Notes: a model not told the origin generated them from the letters alone. DNA of 64,000 nt from Methanosarcina vacuolata Z-761 (GCF_000969905.1 NZ_CP009520.1:248001-312000); one strand, 5' to 3'; counted from the first letter of the stretch, positions 1-9,390 are shown. A program made the numbers and translations.

Positions 1-1277
1 ACATCATATGTAGCTCCGGCCGCCCGAGCAATAGGGCCTGTAAGATTAAGCGGAGCTATCAATTTCTTTTTTAAAACTCCGGTTGTTGAAAATCTGTCAA
101 TAAGTGACGAGGAAGTATAAACAGCGGTAATCGCGGATTCAAATTGTGGTACAAATATTTTCAAATAAAGGTCGAGTTTTGAAAGAGATTCGCCTGAAAT
201 CTCCTTTTTTACTCCTCCTATATCTATAGTGCCTCTCATAAATCGGGAGCCTGTGAGAAACTCGTTTTGCCTGAAAATATTTTCACGGAGGATAAGGAAA
301 GGCGTTGTCATTCTCGGAAATCCTATATCGGTAATCATGCCCGAGAGATCTCCCATATGCGAGTAAATGCGCTCGAGTTCCAGGAGAATAGCCCTTAAGT
401 AGTTCGCTCTTTCCGGAATTTCAATTCCCGCAATTTTTTCTACGGCCGTACAGAAGGCAACGGCATTGGAAACGGTCTCATCCCCACTTATTGCCTCCGC
501 AATAGGAATACAGGCAGAGGGGCTTTTTCCCTCGGCAAGCTTTTCGATTCCCCGGTGTTTATAAAAGAGCCGGATTTCGAGATTGAAGATTGGTTCTCCG
601 ATGACACTGAACCTGAAATGTCCAGGCTCAATAATTCCTGCATGTACAGGCCCGACAGGGATCTGGTAAACGCCGTCTCCCTCTAGCTGTTTAAAAGGAT
701 ATGCTTCCTCCGGGCTTTCAACAGTCTGGATTTTCCTGTTTTTAAAGGATTTAAGGAGAGGATGAAAGCCTTCAGGATAGGCCTCATGTAAAAAGAGTCT
801 TCTTTTGTCAAAAGCATCTGTAAATTCTATACCAAATCCGTCCCGAATTTCCCGTTCATACCAGCATGCCGAAGGAAAAACCGTGGCAATAGATGTAGTT
901 TCCTTTCTGACATGCCGCATAAACGCAAATACGTCAGTAGAACTGTTCATTCTGAAGATATAAAAGAGAGTAAAACCAGGTTTTCCTTCTAAATCCTGAA
1001 CGCAGAACAGACTTGTCAGGATAAAACCCTTCTCGGAAAGCGCAGGTACGGTTTTTAAAAACTCCTCTTCTGCCAGGGGGATATAGAATTCATTATTTTT
1101 TCCCTTTTCGATCTGCGGCTCTTTACCTGCAATGTCAATCATTAAATCTGTAGCGTGCCGGGTCGCCAGAACCGAAGGAGTCTCCAAAACTGCAGAATTA
1201 CCTGAAATCTGGTAATTCCCTCTTAATTTCGGGCCTGCCGGCATCAGGGAACTTACTGTGTCTTTGTTTGAACTCAT
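1..1277 (-). CDS. Fused 30/49-kDa (HyfG/HycE-like) subunit of an Ehr-type complex, partial
   Basis: The frame starts with ATG at 1277 and stays open to the window edge, so the C-terminus is missing. The first ~180 residues resemble the NuoC/30-kDa domain, including FPSACWYEREIRDGFGIEF. The rest resembles the NuoD/HycE large subunit, with FYKHRGIEKLAEG and later HMGDLSGMITDIGFPRM. In true [NiFe] hydrogenases the next segment carries the RxCGxC nickel ligands. Here the aligned stretch is AISGDETVSNAVAF (ISGDET at residues 263-268, bases 474-491), so those cysteines are absent. That is the known mark of energy-converting hydrogenase-related (Ehr) complexes. It is last of the five genes visible, 18 bp after the HyfF-like gene. 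The C-terminal CxxC lies outside the window and cannot be judged. Electron donor and acceptor are unknown. Confidence 0.85.
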   Translation of the reverse strand, partial: MSSNKDTVSSLMPAGPKLRGNYQISGNSAVLETPSVLATRHATDLMIDIAGKEPQIEKGKNNEFYIPLAEEEFLKTVPALSEKGFILTSLFCVQDLEGKPGFTLFYIFRMNSSTDVFAFMRHVRKETTSIATVFPSACWYEREIRDGFGIEFTDAFDKRRLFLHEAYPEGFHPLLKSFKNRKIQTVESPEEAYPFKQLEGDGVYQIPVGPVHAGIIEPGHFRFSVIGEPIFNLEIRLFYKHRGIEKLAEGKSPSACIPIAEAISGDETVSNAVAFCTAVEKIAGIEIPERANYLRAILLELERIYSHMGDLSGMITDIGFPRMTTPFLILRENIFRQNEFLTGSRFMRGTIDIGGVKKEISGESLSKLDLYLKIFVPQFESAITAVYTSSSLIDRFSTTGVLKKKLIAPLNLTGPIARAAGATYD

Positions 1278-1295
1278 TTTCTTTTTGCCTCCCAT

Positions 1296-2774
1296 TCACA
1301 GGTATCCAAGTTCGTACACGATTATGTTCAACAGTTTTTCCAGAGGTTCCGGAAAGACAACTCCAAGGGCCAGAATCATAAAAAGAATGGACAATATTGG
1401 AAATTTCATGCCTCCTCGGACTGTATAGGGGATAATCGGAGTTTCCGTGCCTTCGGTTCCAGCATCTTTCGAGCTCTGGGTAAAGGCTTCGATTAAAAAT
1501 CTTGCAAATGCAGCCGACGCTATGACCAGGAGGAGGAGAACTGCAAAGACAAGCGGTTTCGAAAATCCGAAAGCTTCCAGCAGGATAAAAAATTTGGCCG
1601 AAAAAATCGGGAAAGGAGGCATGCCTATGATTGCAAAGCTACCAATAACAAAGCCCCAGCCTGCAACGGGCTGAAGTGAAAAAACATCTTTTATGTCCTT
1701 AATCAGGTTACTTTCGTATTGCCTGTGTAGAATGCCTGCCGAAAAAAAGAGTGAGGCTTTGGTCAGTGAGTGGGCAAGGATGTAAAAAAGTGTCCAGAAG
1801 AGAGCAAGAGGCGTTCCAATCCCTATTCCAAGGAGGAGAATGCCCATGTGTTCCACACTTGAAAATGCAATCAGCATCTTCAGGTTTTTCTGCAAAAGCA
1901 TATTCAGGACCGCAACTGTGATGGTAAGCAGGCCAAAACCCAGAAGGAACTGAGATATCATAGTCTCGGCCTGAGTCTGCCTGACAATTGCGTACATCCG
2001 CAGAATTCCGTACATGCCTATATTCAACAGGACTCCGGATAAGATGGCGCTTACTGCTGAAGGGGCTTTTGAGTGGGCATCTGGAAGCCAGGTATGGAAG
2101 GGGAAAATCCCAGATTTTGCTGCAAACCCGATAAAAAGAAACACAAAACTTGCAGTCAACATTTTAGGTGACAGGAGGGCTGCATTTTTAGCCAGTATTG
2201 TCCAGTTCAGAGTCCCGCTGCCCAGTACTTCCCCGGAAAGTGTGTATAAAAAGATCAGTCCTATGAACGAAAAGAGCATGGCTCCCGAGGCTATGAAGAT
2301 GTATTTGATGGCTGCGTCGATGTTTTCTTTGGCAGACAGGATTGCTACGAGTGCGGCTGAAAAAACTGTTGTCAGCTCGGCAAAGATCCAGAACAGAGCA
2401 AGGTTGTCCGAAAAGAAAGCCAGGGTCACTGTCGTAAGCAGGAGGCTGAAAACCATATAAAAGATTTTCAGGTTATTCCTGTGCAGTTCCTGGGCCTGCA
2501 TCAGGCTCTCCACGTAACCATTTGCATAGACCGAAGCCAGGAAAAACAGCAAGGCCGCAATCAGAACTTCATAGAGGCTGAGATGGTCCACATAAAAGTA
2601 TTCACTTCCGGTTTCAAAAATCGGGAATGGAGCAGTGAGCAAAACATAAACCCCGATTGTAAGAGACGCAAGGGTGTGTAGAATGAAGAAGGCATTCATT
2701 GCCCTGTGAGACTTTGAAAGCGTGATAAGGGCAAGAGCTATGGCTCCCACAGCCAGATAACTGAGTATTATCAT
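1296..2774 (-). CDS. HyfF-like antiporter-type membrane subunit (NuoL/M/N family)
   Basis: A 492-residue, very hydrophobic protein of the Mrp antiporter/NuoL-M-N family, close in length to HyfF (about 526). Family hallmarks are visible: SGIFPFHTWLPDAHSKAPSA, then GVLLNIGMYGILRMY, KMLIAFSSVEHMG and HSLTKASLFFSAG. The conserved Lys and His residues of the proton path are within these. It should form a proton- or sodium-translocating module in the cytoplasmic membrane. Its start overlaps the stop of the HyfE-like gene by one base (TAATG), pointing to translational coupling. The next gene begins 18 bp after its stop. Confidence 0.9.
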   Translation of the reverse strand: MIILSYLAVGAIALALITLSKSHRAMNAFFILHTLASLTIGVYVLLTAPFPIFETGSEYFYVDHLSLYEVLIAALLFFLASVYANGYVESLMQAQELHRNNLKIFYMVFSLLLTTVTLAFFSDNLALFWIFAELTTVFSAALVAILSAKENIDAAIKYIFIASGAMLFSFIGLIFLYTLSGEVLGSGTLNWTILAKNAALLSPKMLTASFVFLFIGFAAKSGIFPFHTWLPDAHSKAPSAVSAILSGVLLNIGMYGILRMYAIVRQTQAETMISQFLLGFGLLTITVAVLNMLLQKNLKMLIAFSSVEHMGILLLGIGIGTPLALFWTLFYILAHSLTKASLFFSAGILHRQYESNLIKDIKDVFSLQPVAGWGFVIGSFAIIGMPPFPIFSAKFFILLEAFGFSKPLVFAVLLLLVIASAAFARFLIEAFTQSSKDAGTEGTETPIIPYTVRGGMKFPILSILFMILALGVVFPEPLEKLLNIIVYELGYL

Positions 2775-3472
2775 TAATCTTCCCTCACTGACCAGATTCT
2801 AAGTGTCTGGAGGCGCTGATGATATTCTTCAATTGTAGAATCTATACCAATTGCCAGGATAGTTGTTAACAGTACAAGGATCATCAGGTCTATTACGATC
2901 AGGATTTCTATAATAAAAGGGAGATCCGCAACAAAAATCCCGAAAAGAAGAACTCCGTTTTCCATTGTCAGATAACCGATGGCTTTTGTAATCACTTTCC
3001 TCCGGCTGAATATCACAAGCATACCCATGAGAGTCAGCGATAAGCCTATAACAGCCCCCATGAAAAACAACTTTCCCAGAATAAATTCACTGAAAAAGCC
3101 CGAGAGAAAGACATAGGCAAGCAGAATCAGGCCCATGCTAACAATGAGGGAAGCTGTTGGTTCCAGGTAATTAAACTTCAGGTCTCTGCTAATCTTGATT
3201 TTTTCCCCGATATGGTTTATAAAAAGAGGAATTAGCAGTACCTTGGTTACAAGTGTAAGAACTGCTATCGAAAGCAGTGTTTGGCTGCCCTCGATCAGGT
3301 AGAGAAATAAAGCGATCAGGACCAGTAGTAAGGACTGGGAAGCGTATACGTTCAGCAGAGAGGCAATGTTCCTTGTGGAAAGGGTAAAAGCTGCAGTGAT
3401 CAATACAAAGACAAAGAAAATCCTGATTATGTCTTCTAGAAATGCTGGATCTGCCAGTAAAGGAGATATCAT
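2774..3472 (-). CDS. HyfE-like membrane subunit
   Basis: A 232-residue hydrophobic protein with about seven membrane spans, similar in length to HyfE (about 216). The N-terminal half has the usual features of HyfE and its NuoK-like part: SRNIASLLNVYASQSLLLVLIAL, then LTLVTKVLLIPLFINHI. The position between the HyfC- and HyfF-like genes is the normal place for hyfE. Its start overlaps the upstream stop by 4 bp (3469-3472). It is expected to help couple the peripheral arm to ion movement. No hyfD-like second NuoL homologue is present between hyfC and hyfE. Confidence 0.87.
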   Translation of the reverse strand: MISPLLADPAFLEDIIRIFFVFVLITAAFTLSTRNIASLLNVYASQSLLLVLIALFLYLIEGSQTLLSIAVLTLVTKVLLIPLFINHIGEKIKISRDLKFNYLEPTASLIVSMGLILLAYVFLSGFFSEFILGKLFFMGAVIGLSLTLMGMLVIFSRRKVITKAIGYLTMENGVLLFGIFVADLPFIIEILIVIDLMILVLLTTILAIGIDSTIEEYHQRLQTLRIWSVRED

Positions 3473-4410
3473 GCAAATACCTCCAGCAGGATGGTAAGTG
3501 CGGAAAAGAAAAATGCCATCATATAGAAGCTGGGCAATCTGAAAAGCCGCATTTTTGCAATGGAAGACTCAAAAAGGCCTATTAATCCTGCAAGCAAGCT
3601 GGCTTTTACAAGGAAATAGAGGCATGAGACTGAAAGGCTTGCAAAGGTGATCTCGGTTGCAAGCCCCCAGGGGGCCAGAATATTTATCAGGACTGCCATC
3701 AGGATTGTCTGTTTAACGGCATGGGCAAGCTCTATTAAAGCCAGGTTTTTCCCGGACTGTTCCAGAATCATGGCTTCGTTCATCATGGTAAGCTCAAGAT
3801 GCGTTGCAGGGTTGTCCACAGGGATCCTTCCTGTCTCCACTATGATTATAATAAAAAGGGAAATCGAAATAAGGGTAAGGGTCGGGCTTTCCGGAATCGT
3901 TGACCCGGCAGTTATTGCAAACATCTCATGAAGATTTACGGTTCTTAAGACATATGCAAGTGCAGCAAAGGCTATGACCATCGTAGGTTCAATGACTGCC
4001 GAGAGGCTCATTAAGCGGGAGCTTCCCATGCCCCCGAAAGTGCTTCCAGCATCAAGCCCGCAGAGTGCCGTAAAAAAACGTTCTATTGCGAGCAGGTAGA
4101 GGAAAACTATTATGTTTCCGATTCCTGCATGGGTATCAGGGATAAAGACTATGGGGACAAAGAGTGAGGCCAGAAGGAGAACTGCCAGGTTGAGGTAGGG
4201 AGTAATTCTCATGATTCCGGAAGAGTTGGGTGAGTACACAACCTCTTTTTGCATAAGCTTGCGTAAATCTAAATAGTTCTGCAGGAGACCTGGACCTTTT
4301 CTTCCCTGAGCGGATGCCTTGACTTTTTTAATCAGGCTCATAAAAAGTGGGGAAACCAGCAGGATAAAGCCCGTATTTAGCAGGGCGAATAAAAGGAATG
4401 AAGCATTCAT
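3469..4410 (-). CDS. HyfC/HycD-like membrane subunit (NuoH family)
   Basis: A 313-residue NuoH/HycD family protein that anchors the peripheral arm to the membrane. The family signature is clear: KKVKASAQGRKGPGLLQNYLD near the N-terminus, and further on ETGRIPVDNPATHLELTMM followed by NEAMILEQSGKNLALIE. These are the acidic loop residues thought to line the quinone-like cavity in complex I relatives. Length matches HyfC (about 315). The gene overlaps its neighbours by 4 bp on both sides, so the five genes form a tight operon. Confidence 0.92.
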   Translation of the reverse strand: MNASFLLFALLNTGFILLVSPLFMSLIKKVKASAQGRKGPGLLQNYLDLRKLMQKEVVYSPNSSGIMRITPYLNLAVLLLASLFVPIVFIPDTHAGIGNIIVFLYLLAIERFFTALCGLDAGSTFGGMGSSRLMSLSAVIEPTMVIAFAALAYVLRTVNLHEMFAITAGSTIPESPTLTLISISLFIIIIVETGRIPVDNPATHLELTMMNEAMILEQSGKNLALIELAHAVKQTILMAVLINILAPWGLATEITFASLSVSCLYFLVKASLLAGLIGLFESSIAKMRLFRLPSFYMMAFFFSALTILLEVFA

Positions 4411-6341
4411 GCGAAATACCTCGTAAATGTCATCAGTGTTAGTACCGCAATGAAAACGTAGAGTACATAGGTGTCCAGCTTCCCATTCTGCATTCTGGAA
4501 ACCTGGGAAGAGATAAGGCTGACTGCATAGGCTACGGGAATATACAGGCGCTCTTCAAAGAATTTAATCAGGTGAATTCTCGCAGTTCCATTCTTAAAAA
4601 TACTTCCTTTAGTATCTGAATATGTTCTTGTACTGGATATTTCAGTCCTGTAAATTTTTTTGAAAATGACTACAAGAGGCTCCGAAAAGCCTGTAGAGGT
4701 GTATTCCATTGTCGGGTGCTGGGCCAGGATTCCGCATCCCCAGGTTTCTTTGCTTATCCTTGTTTTTGAAGGGCCGGAATTGCGGACCATAATCCATACA
4801 AGCCCGCATGCTCCGACAAGAATCAACCCGAGAAGCAGCATGTCCGGAATCCCAAGGTCAAAGCCTAGCAGAGCCAGAATCCTGGATGAAAACAGCCCTG
4901 AAAGGATACAGAAAGCTGCAGGCACAGCTTCTCCGAACAGCATGGGTTTCGGGACTTCGGTGGCTCCCTGTGCACATTTTGTCCTCGGAAGGGCAAGGAA
5001 GGTAATTCCGAAAAGCTTTACAAAAAGAGCTGCTGCAAGCGCACTGGTGAGGGCAAATACCGAGAGGGTAATAATTAAAAGCACCTTTATTAGAGGGTCT
5101 GGAAGCTCAGAGGAATAAAAGTAAGCTTGAAAAAGCATCATCTCACTTACAAAGCCGCTTGTTGGAGGAAGGCCAGCAATTGAGACCGAACCTATCAGAA
5201 AAAGAGCGGCGGTTTGGGGCATTCGTTTTACAAGGCCTCCGAAGGCTTCGATGTTCCGTGTGCCAGTAGCATGGACCACTGAGCCTGCACCGAGAAATAG
5301 CAAACTTTTGAAAAGGGCGTGGTTGAAAGCGTGGAAGCAGGCTCCTGCAAGGCTTAAGAGTGCAAGGCTTTCAACTCCTTCCAGTTTAAATATCAAATAC
5401 AGGCCAATTCCTGTGAAAATGATCCCGATATTTTCTATGCTGCTGTAAGCAAGCAGCCTTTTTATATCGCTTTCTTTAACAGCGTAAATAACTCCCAGTA
5501 CGGCTGAGAGAGTCCCTGCTATAAGGATCAATGTACCCCACCAGAGTTCTGGGGTGGAGACCGAGAGCAAAAACCGCAGGAAACCGTAGATTGCAACCTT
5601 CAGCATAACTCCTGACATCAGAGCCGAAATGCTAGACGGGGCTGCAGGATGAGCATAGGGCAGCCATTTGTGGAAAGGAACAAGTCCTGCTTTGATTCCG
5701 AAACCGGTAAAGAGGCAGAGGAAAGACAAAGTCAGGTCGCTTGCCGGGTAATCCAGTGGTCCGAACTCGGCAGAGCCCGTCAGCCTGAACAGACTTATAA
5801 AACCCATAAAAAGAAAAGCTGTACTCAGACTTGTCATTATAAAGTAGAAAAGCCCTGCTTTTTTGTTTTCTTCCGAGGTATAATCGTGGAGTACCAGCAT
5901 CAAGGAAGATAGGGACATCACTTCCCAGAAAACCAGGAAACCTACCATATTTCCTGCAAGTACGACCATCAACATGGCAAGGATAAAGAGGTTTGTGAGG
6001 GCTGCCTGAAGATCTTTTCTTGCTTCACTTTTAGCATGCTCCACATATTCAACGGAATATATTGAAACCCCTGACGTAACGGCTGCAATCAGCAGAATAA
6101 AACCTGCCGAAAGCTTGTCTGCGGCCAGGGTGAAATCCAGCCCTGGAAGAAATCCGATGGCTGGAAAAGCAGGCTCTTTTCCGGTGTACAGGATGATGCC
6201 TGCAAAAGCCAGAAGCAAGATCGAAGAAAGAAATGATAGGCCAAAAGAAGCTTTTCTTGCGTTTTTACTGCGGCACAGGAGAGGCAAGACAACTCCAGCT
6301 ATAAGGGCTATAATAGCGCTGTAAATAAAAGCTTCTAGCAA
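4407..6341 (-). CDS. HyfB-like antiporter-type membrane subunit (NuoL family)
   Basis: A 644-residue NuoL/HyfB family protein (HyfB is about 670) and the first gene of the operon. Hallmarks are GLVPFHKWLPYAHPAAPSS, LMSGVMLKVAIYGFLRF, KESDIKRLLAYSSIENIG and HAFNHALFKSLLFLGAGS. The last ~130 residues hold a soluble stretch with SKETWGCGILAQHPTMEYTSTGFSEP and a final membrane helix. HyfB-type subunits have the same tail. It should be the main ion-translocating subunit. The ATG at 6341 is the natural start. Upstream lies a gap of almost 400 bp with an AT-rich promoter region. Confidence 0.9.
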   Translation of the reverse strand: MLEAFIYSAIIALIAGVVLPLLCRSKNARKASFGLSFLSSILLLAFAGIILYTGKEPAFPAIGFLPGLDFTLAADKLSAGFILLIAAVTSGVSIYSVEYVEHAKSEARKDLQAALTNLFILAMLMVVLAGNMVGFLVFWEVMSLSSLMLVLHDYTSEENKKAGLFYFIMTSLSTAFLFMGFISLFRLTGSAEFGPLDYPASDLTLSFLCLFTGFGIKAGLVPFHKWLPYAHPAAPSSISALMSGVMLKVAIYGFLRFLLSVSTPELWWGTLILIAGTLSAVLGVIYAVKESDIKRLLAYSSIENIGIIFTGIGLYLIFKLEGVESLALLSLAGACFHAFNHALFKSLLFLGAGSVVHATGTRNIEAFGGLVKRMPQTAALFLIGSVSIAGLPPTSGFVSEMMLFQAYFYSSELPDPLIKVLLIITLSVFALTSALAAALFVKLFGITFLALPRTKCAQGATEVPKPMLFGEAVPAAFCILSGLFSSRILALLGFDLGIPDMLLLGLILVGACGLVWIMVRNSGPSKTRISKETWGCGILAQHPTMEYTSTGFSEPLVVIFKKIYRTEISSTRTYSDTKGSIFKNGTARIHLIKFFEERLYIPVAYAVSLISSQVSRMQNGKLDTYVLYVFIAVLTLMTFTRYFA

Positions 6342-6726
6342 ACTCTTTCACTCCTTAAGCTGGCTAACCAAGTGTTCAGCCTTTTCAGCCTGTGTTTACT
6401 TAAGGCAAGATTACTTAAAGCAAGATTTTTGGAACTGGCTCCCCTATTATAAATTATGAAAACAATATCGTGGTTCGTATTTACACTCCACCCAAAATTT
6501 CGATTTCAAAAATTTTCGCTCGAATATTTTTCGCCTAAATCTTCCTAACATTACACAGATTTACATTATAAACTTTTTTGTAATTAATGCTACTTTTTCA
6601 TTTTTGACACTTGCTTTCTAAAAATAGGGTGTATAGAGCTTCTCAACATTTAATAAAAAAGATTTTTTCCTGCTTTAAGATGAAAAATCTTCATTTTTTA
6701 CACCATATCTACCCTTAATTCCCAAA
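6342..6726 (-). promoter_or_regulatory. Upstream region of the Ehr-like operon
   Basis: This AT-rich gap separates the Ehr-like operon from the insertion sequence. A short direct repeat of TTACTTAA-type sequence with GCAAGA lies near 6397-6425. An AT-rich box (TATTATAAATTATG, near 6445-6459) could serve as a TATA element, but the start of transcription cannot be fixed by eye. No gene-length frame is seen here. Confidence 0.35.
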
Positions 6727-6834
6727 TTTTAAGCGCATACTTTTTGTATCCCTATTTTGCTCATTTAATTCGTGTGCAGATGCATACTAACTTACTCATT
6801 TCCAAACAACAATTCAAAAACTATCTATACTATT

Positions 6835-6857
6835 ATGCGCTTATTATATAAGCGCAT
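6835..6857 (+). promoter_or_regulatory. Hairpin covering the transposase start
   Basis: A perfect 9-bp stem (ATGCGCTTA at 6835-6843 with TAAGCGCAT at 6849-6857) closes a 5-nt loop. The ATG at 6855-6857 lies inside the right arm. The arm sequence is the same TAAGCGCAT found in the terminal inverted repeats. In an mRNA started outside the element this stem would hide the start codon. That role is inferred, not shown. Confidence 0.5.
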
Positions 6858-8442
6858 GAAGTCTATCCTCCGCATCAAGAAAATAAATGGAATTGAGTAC
6901 TGGTACGAAGATATTCCTTATTACGATAAGGAAAAGAAACAAATTCGCCATAAATCCAAATATGTTGGCAGAAACATAAACGGTAAACCTGTTAGAGTTC
7001 GTGACGCATTAAACTCTTCCGATGAAATCGTGCAAGATGAGACTTCTTTCGTTTCCAGCAAACCTGTAAATGCTTATAACTATGGTGAGTTCCTTCCATT
7101 ACAGAAAATAGTAGAAGAACTCAAAATTGAAGAGTATCTTGGTGATCTGTTCAATGAAAAAGACAGGAACATGATACTTTCAATGGCACTTAATCGTGTA
7201 ATTCGTCCTACAGCTATGTATAACCTTAAAACCTGGTATGAGAATTCTGTTCTTTCTCTCCAGTGGCCTGAGTTACCCTTGAAAAGTCAAAACATCAGTA
7301 ATCTACTTGCAAAAGTAGGTAATAGCGACATTCCATCCATGTTTATGGGTAAAATGTTTAGAAATCTTGGGACAAAACGCACATTAATGTACGATCTTAC
7401 CAGTTTATCGAGCTACTCACAACTAATTAATCTTCTTGAATACGGATACAATAGAGACAATTGCGATCTTCCTCAAATAAATCTCTCCATGATTGTGGAT
7501 AAGGAAAAAGGAATTCCGGTGATGTATGACATCTATCCTGGAAGTATTGTAGACGTTACAACTCTTAAAAATACTCTAAAAAAGATAGAAGCTCATGGAA
7601 TGGAAAACTATACACTGGTAATGGATAGAGGCTTTTTCAGCAAGGGAAACATTGAGGAATTAGTAAGGGAAAAGATTCCTTTTATTATGCCAGCTACAAT
7701 GGCACTTAAAAGTGTCAAAGAGCTTATGAGTTCAGTACAAAAAGACATCGAAAGTCCGGAATATCTTCATAAGTTTCACAAAAAACCAATATTTGTAAAG
7801 CCAGTGACTCTTGAGGAAAAGGAATTCAAGATCAATGGATACTGTTTCTATGATCCAAAGAGAGAAATGGAAGAAAAAAGCACATTTTACTCCCGTCTTT
7901 ATGATATGAAGGAAAAACTGGAAGAAACAGCAATACCAGGATGGAGAAATGCGGCAGAGGTGTTCAAAGAGAGAGCAAGGGAAATGGCAAGTTTCTATTC
8001 GTGGAAAAAGATAGATGACCATTTCAAAATCAATATCAAGAAAAATGCAGTATCGCAGAGAATAAACAGAATGGGAAAGTTTTTCCTTTTTTATTATGGA
8101 GAACGTGATTGGGTAGAATGTCTCACTTACTACAGAGAAAGAGATATTGTTGAGAAAGGATTCAAAGTAATGAAAAATGATATTCAGTCGCTTCCACTAA
8201 ACACAAACAAAGATTCAACAACAAAGGGATTCATTTTTGTCTGCTTTATCGGACTAATTATTAGAATGAAGCTACTGAGTATGATGAAGGAAACAAAAAT
8301 TATTGAGGATTATACAGTAGAGAGTTTACTTTTAGAGCTTGAGAAGATCAGAAAAGTAGAACTGCAAAATGGAGAGGTAATAGTTACAGAACTCACAAGA
8401 AAGCAAAAAGAAATTATGGAAAAATTGAATTTATGCGCTTAA
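6835..8442 (+). CDS. IS1634-family (IS4 group) transposase
   Basis: A DDE transposase of about 530 residues. The first Asp is in TLMYDLTSLSSYS and the second in LVMDRGFFSKGNI. The IS4-type Y-R-E-K signature is exact in YRERDIVEKGFKVMK (Y, two residues, R, three, E, six, K). Two in-frame ATGs, at 6835 and 6855, flank a hairpin. The protein alignment feature MKSILRIKKINGIEYWYED begins at the second one, which may be the real start. The frame stays open upstream to 6772, but that part lies partly outside the likely core and looks non-coding. Confidence 0.9.
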   Translation: MRLLYKRMKSILRIKKINGIEYWYEDIPYYDKEKKQIRHKSKYVGRNINGKPVRVRDALNSSDEIVQDETSFVSSKPVNAYNYGEFLPLQKIVEELKIEEYLGDLFNEKDRNMILSMALNRVIRPTAMYNLKTWYENSVLSLQWPELPLKSQNISNLLAKVGNSDIPSMFMGKMFRNLGTKRTLMYDLTSLSSYSQLINLLEYGYNRDNCDLPQINLSMIVDKEKGIPVMYDIYPGSIVDVTTLKNTLKKIEAHGMENYTLVMDRGFFSKGNIEELVREKIPFIMPATMALKSVKELMSSVQKDIESPEYLHKFHKKPIFVKPVTLEEKEFKINGYCFYDPKREMEEKSTFYSRLYDMKEKLEETAIPGWRNAAEVFKERAREMASFYSWKKIDDHFKINIKKNAVSQRINRMGKFFLFYYGERDWVECLTYYRERDIVEKGFKVMKNDIQSLPLNTNKDSTTKGFIFVCFIGLIIRMKLLSMMKETKIIEDYTVESLLLELEKIRKVELQNGEVIVTELTRKQKEIMEKLNLCA

Positions 8443-8537
8443 AAAAGCGGAAGTCAGGATCTACCTATATATATTAAAAATGTTTATGCTCTTTAAGTGA
8501 CCATTGCCTTAGAATGACATTGATCAGAGAGAAAAAA

Positions 8538-8700
8538 GCTATTAAAAGAGAAAAGCTATTAAAAGAGAAAAGTTTGTATTAAAAGAGAATAGTTTGTATT
8601 AAAAGAGAAAATTTTGTATCAAAAGATCGGATTTCATATTAATAAAAAAATTTTGTATTAAAAGAGATAAGCTATTAAAAGAGAAAAGTTTGTATTAAAA
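8538..8700. repeat. Tandem repeat, ~20-bp unit
   Basis: Imperfect copies of TATTAAAAGAGAAAAGTTTG, with shorter variants, run between the insertion sequence and the RibD-like gene. About eight units can be counted. The tract ends just beyond the 3' end of the minus-strand gene at 8719. No reading frame of note. Confidence 0.75.
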
Positions 8701-8718
8701 AATATGTTTTTAACTTTT

Positions 8719-9390
8719 TTATTCTTTCAAAACCCGATATACCAGATGTACACATTGCTTTTCCACGATTTCATTTCTTAAAAGTTCAAGCCGAATACCG
8801 CTTTTTCCCAGTGTCCTGAAAAGATTTGTTCCATTCTTCCCTACAATTTCGGGAGTGAGAATAAGGCTGATTTCGTCGACAAGTCCATGTTCGAGTAATA
8901 TACTGTTCAGAACTCCCCCGCTATCTGAAACTACAAGTTCAAAACCATATCTTTCATTTGCAATTTCAAGTGCCTGTCTTATGTTTACACGGTCTGAGCC
9001 TGTCCGGATGAAATCATAATTTCTTTCTTTGAGGTAATTGATGTAAGCTTCAGGAGTCTTTTGCGAGACCAGAACGATTGCGTCTTTGCTGAACTCGGAA
9101 CGCCTGAACACATGCATTAACCCTTCAAGGATTCCCTTTGAGTCCGCAATCAGCCAGTATGCCCTGGGGTCGTCAGGATGAATTTCAGGTTTCTTGAAAT
9201 CCGCTTCCTCTTCAGGTGGAATTTTTTCGCAGAAGAACTGGGTTCCGGTTTTCGCAGTGTTCGAGCCTACTATCATGGCATCGGGCAGATAACTGCTCAG
9301 GATTTTGTAGTGAACTCCAATATTTGCTTCGAAGCCCGTAGTAGAGCCGTCGAGACTTATACTGTTGTGAATAATTACTTTTGGTATCAT
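8719..9390 (-). CDS. RibD C-terminal/dihydrofolate-reductase-like protein
   Basis: A 223-residue protein with the RibD C-terminal (DHFR-like) fold. The N-terminus KVIIHNSISLDGS is the usual first strand and loop of this family. Later come LPDAMIVGSNTAKTG and ELVVSDSGGVLNSILLEHGLVDEISLIL, the substrate and NADPH region. Archaeal ArfC, the pyrimidine reductase of riboflavin/F420 synthesis, has the same fold and size. The match is not close enough to assign that step. It stands alone on the minus strand; its function is probably an NAD(P)H-dependent reduction of a pteridine- or pyrimidine-like compound. Confidence 0.8.
   Translation of the reverse strand: MIPKVIIHNSISLDGSTTGFEANIGVHYKILSSYLPDAMIVGSNTAKTGTQFFCEKIPPEEEADFKKPEIHPDDPRAYWLIADSKGILEGLMHVFRRSEFSKDAIVLVSQKTPEAYINYLKERNYDFIRTGSDRVNIRQALEIANERYGFELVVSDSGGVLNSILLEHGLVDEISLILTPEIVGKNGTNLFRTLGKSGIRLELLRNEIVEKQCVHLVYRVLKE

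Larger units (their letters stand above)
6727..8444 (+). mobile_element. IS1634/IS4-type insertion sequence
   Basis: The element is one transposase gene between 13-bp inverted repeats: TTTTAAGCGCATA at 6727-6739 and its complement at 8432-8444. The right repeat covers the transposase stop codon. Size is about 1.7 kb, normal for this family. No clean target duplication was found; the family often makes long or variable duplications. The exact ends are therefore tentative. The transposase is intact, so the copy may be active. Confidence 0.7.

Noticed and set aside
1296-6341. Fpo/complex I subunits
   Set aside because: Gene order and the fused 30/49-kDa subunit match hydrogenase-4, not the separate fpoA-O genes.
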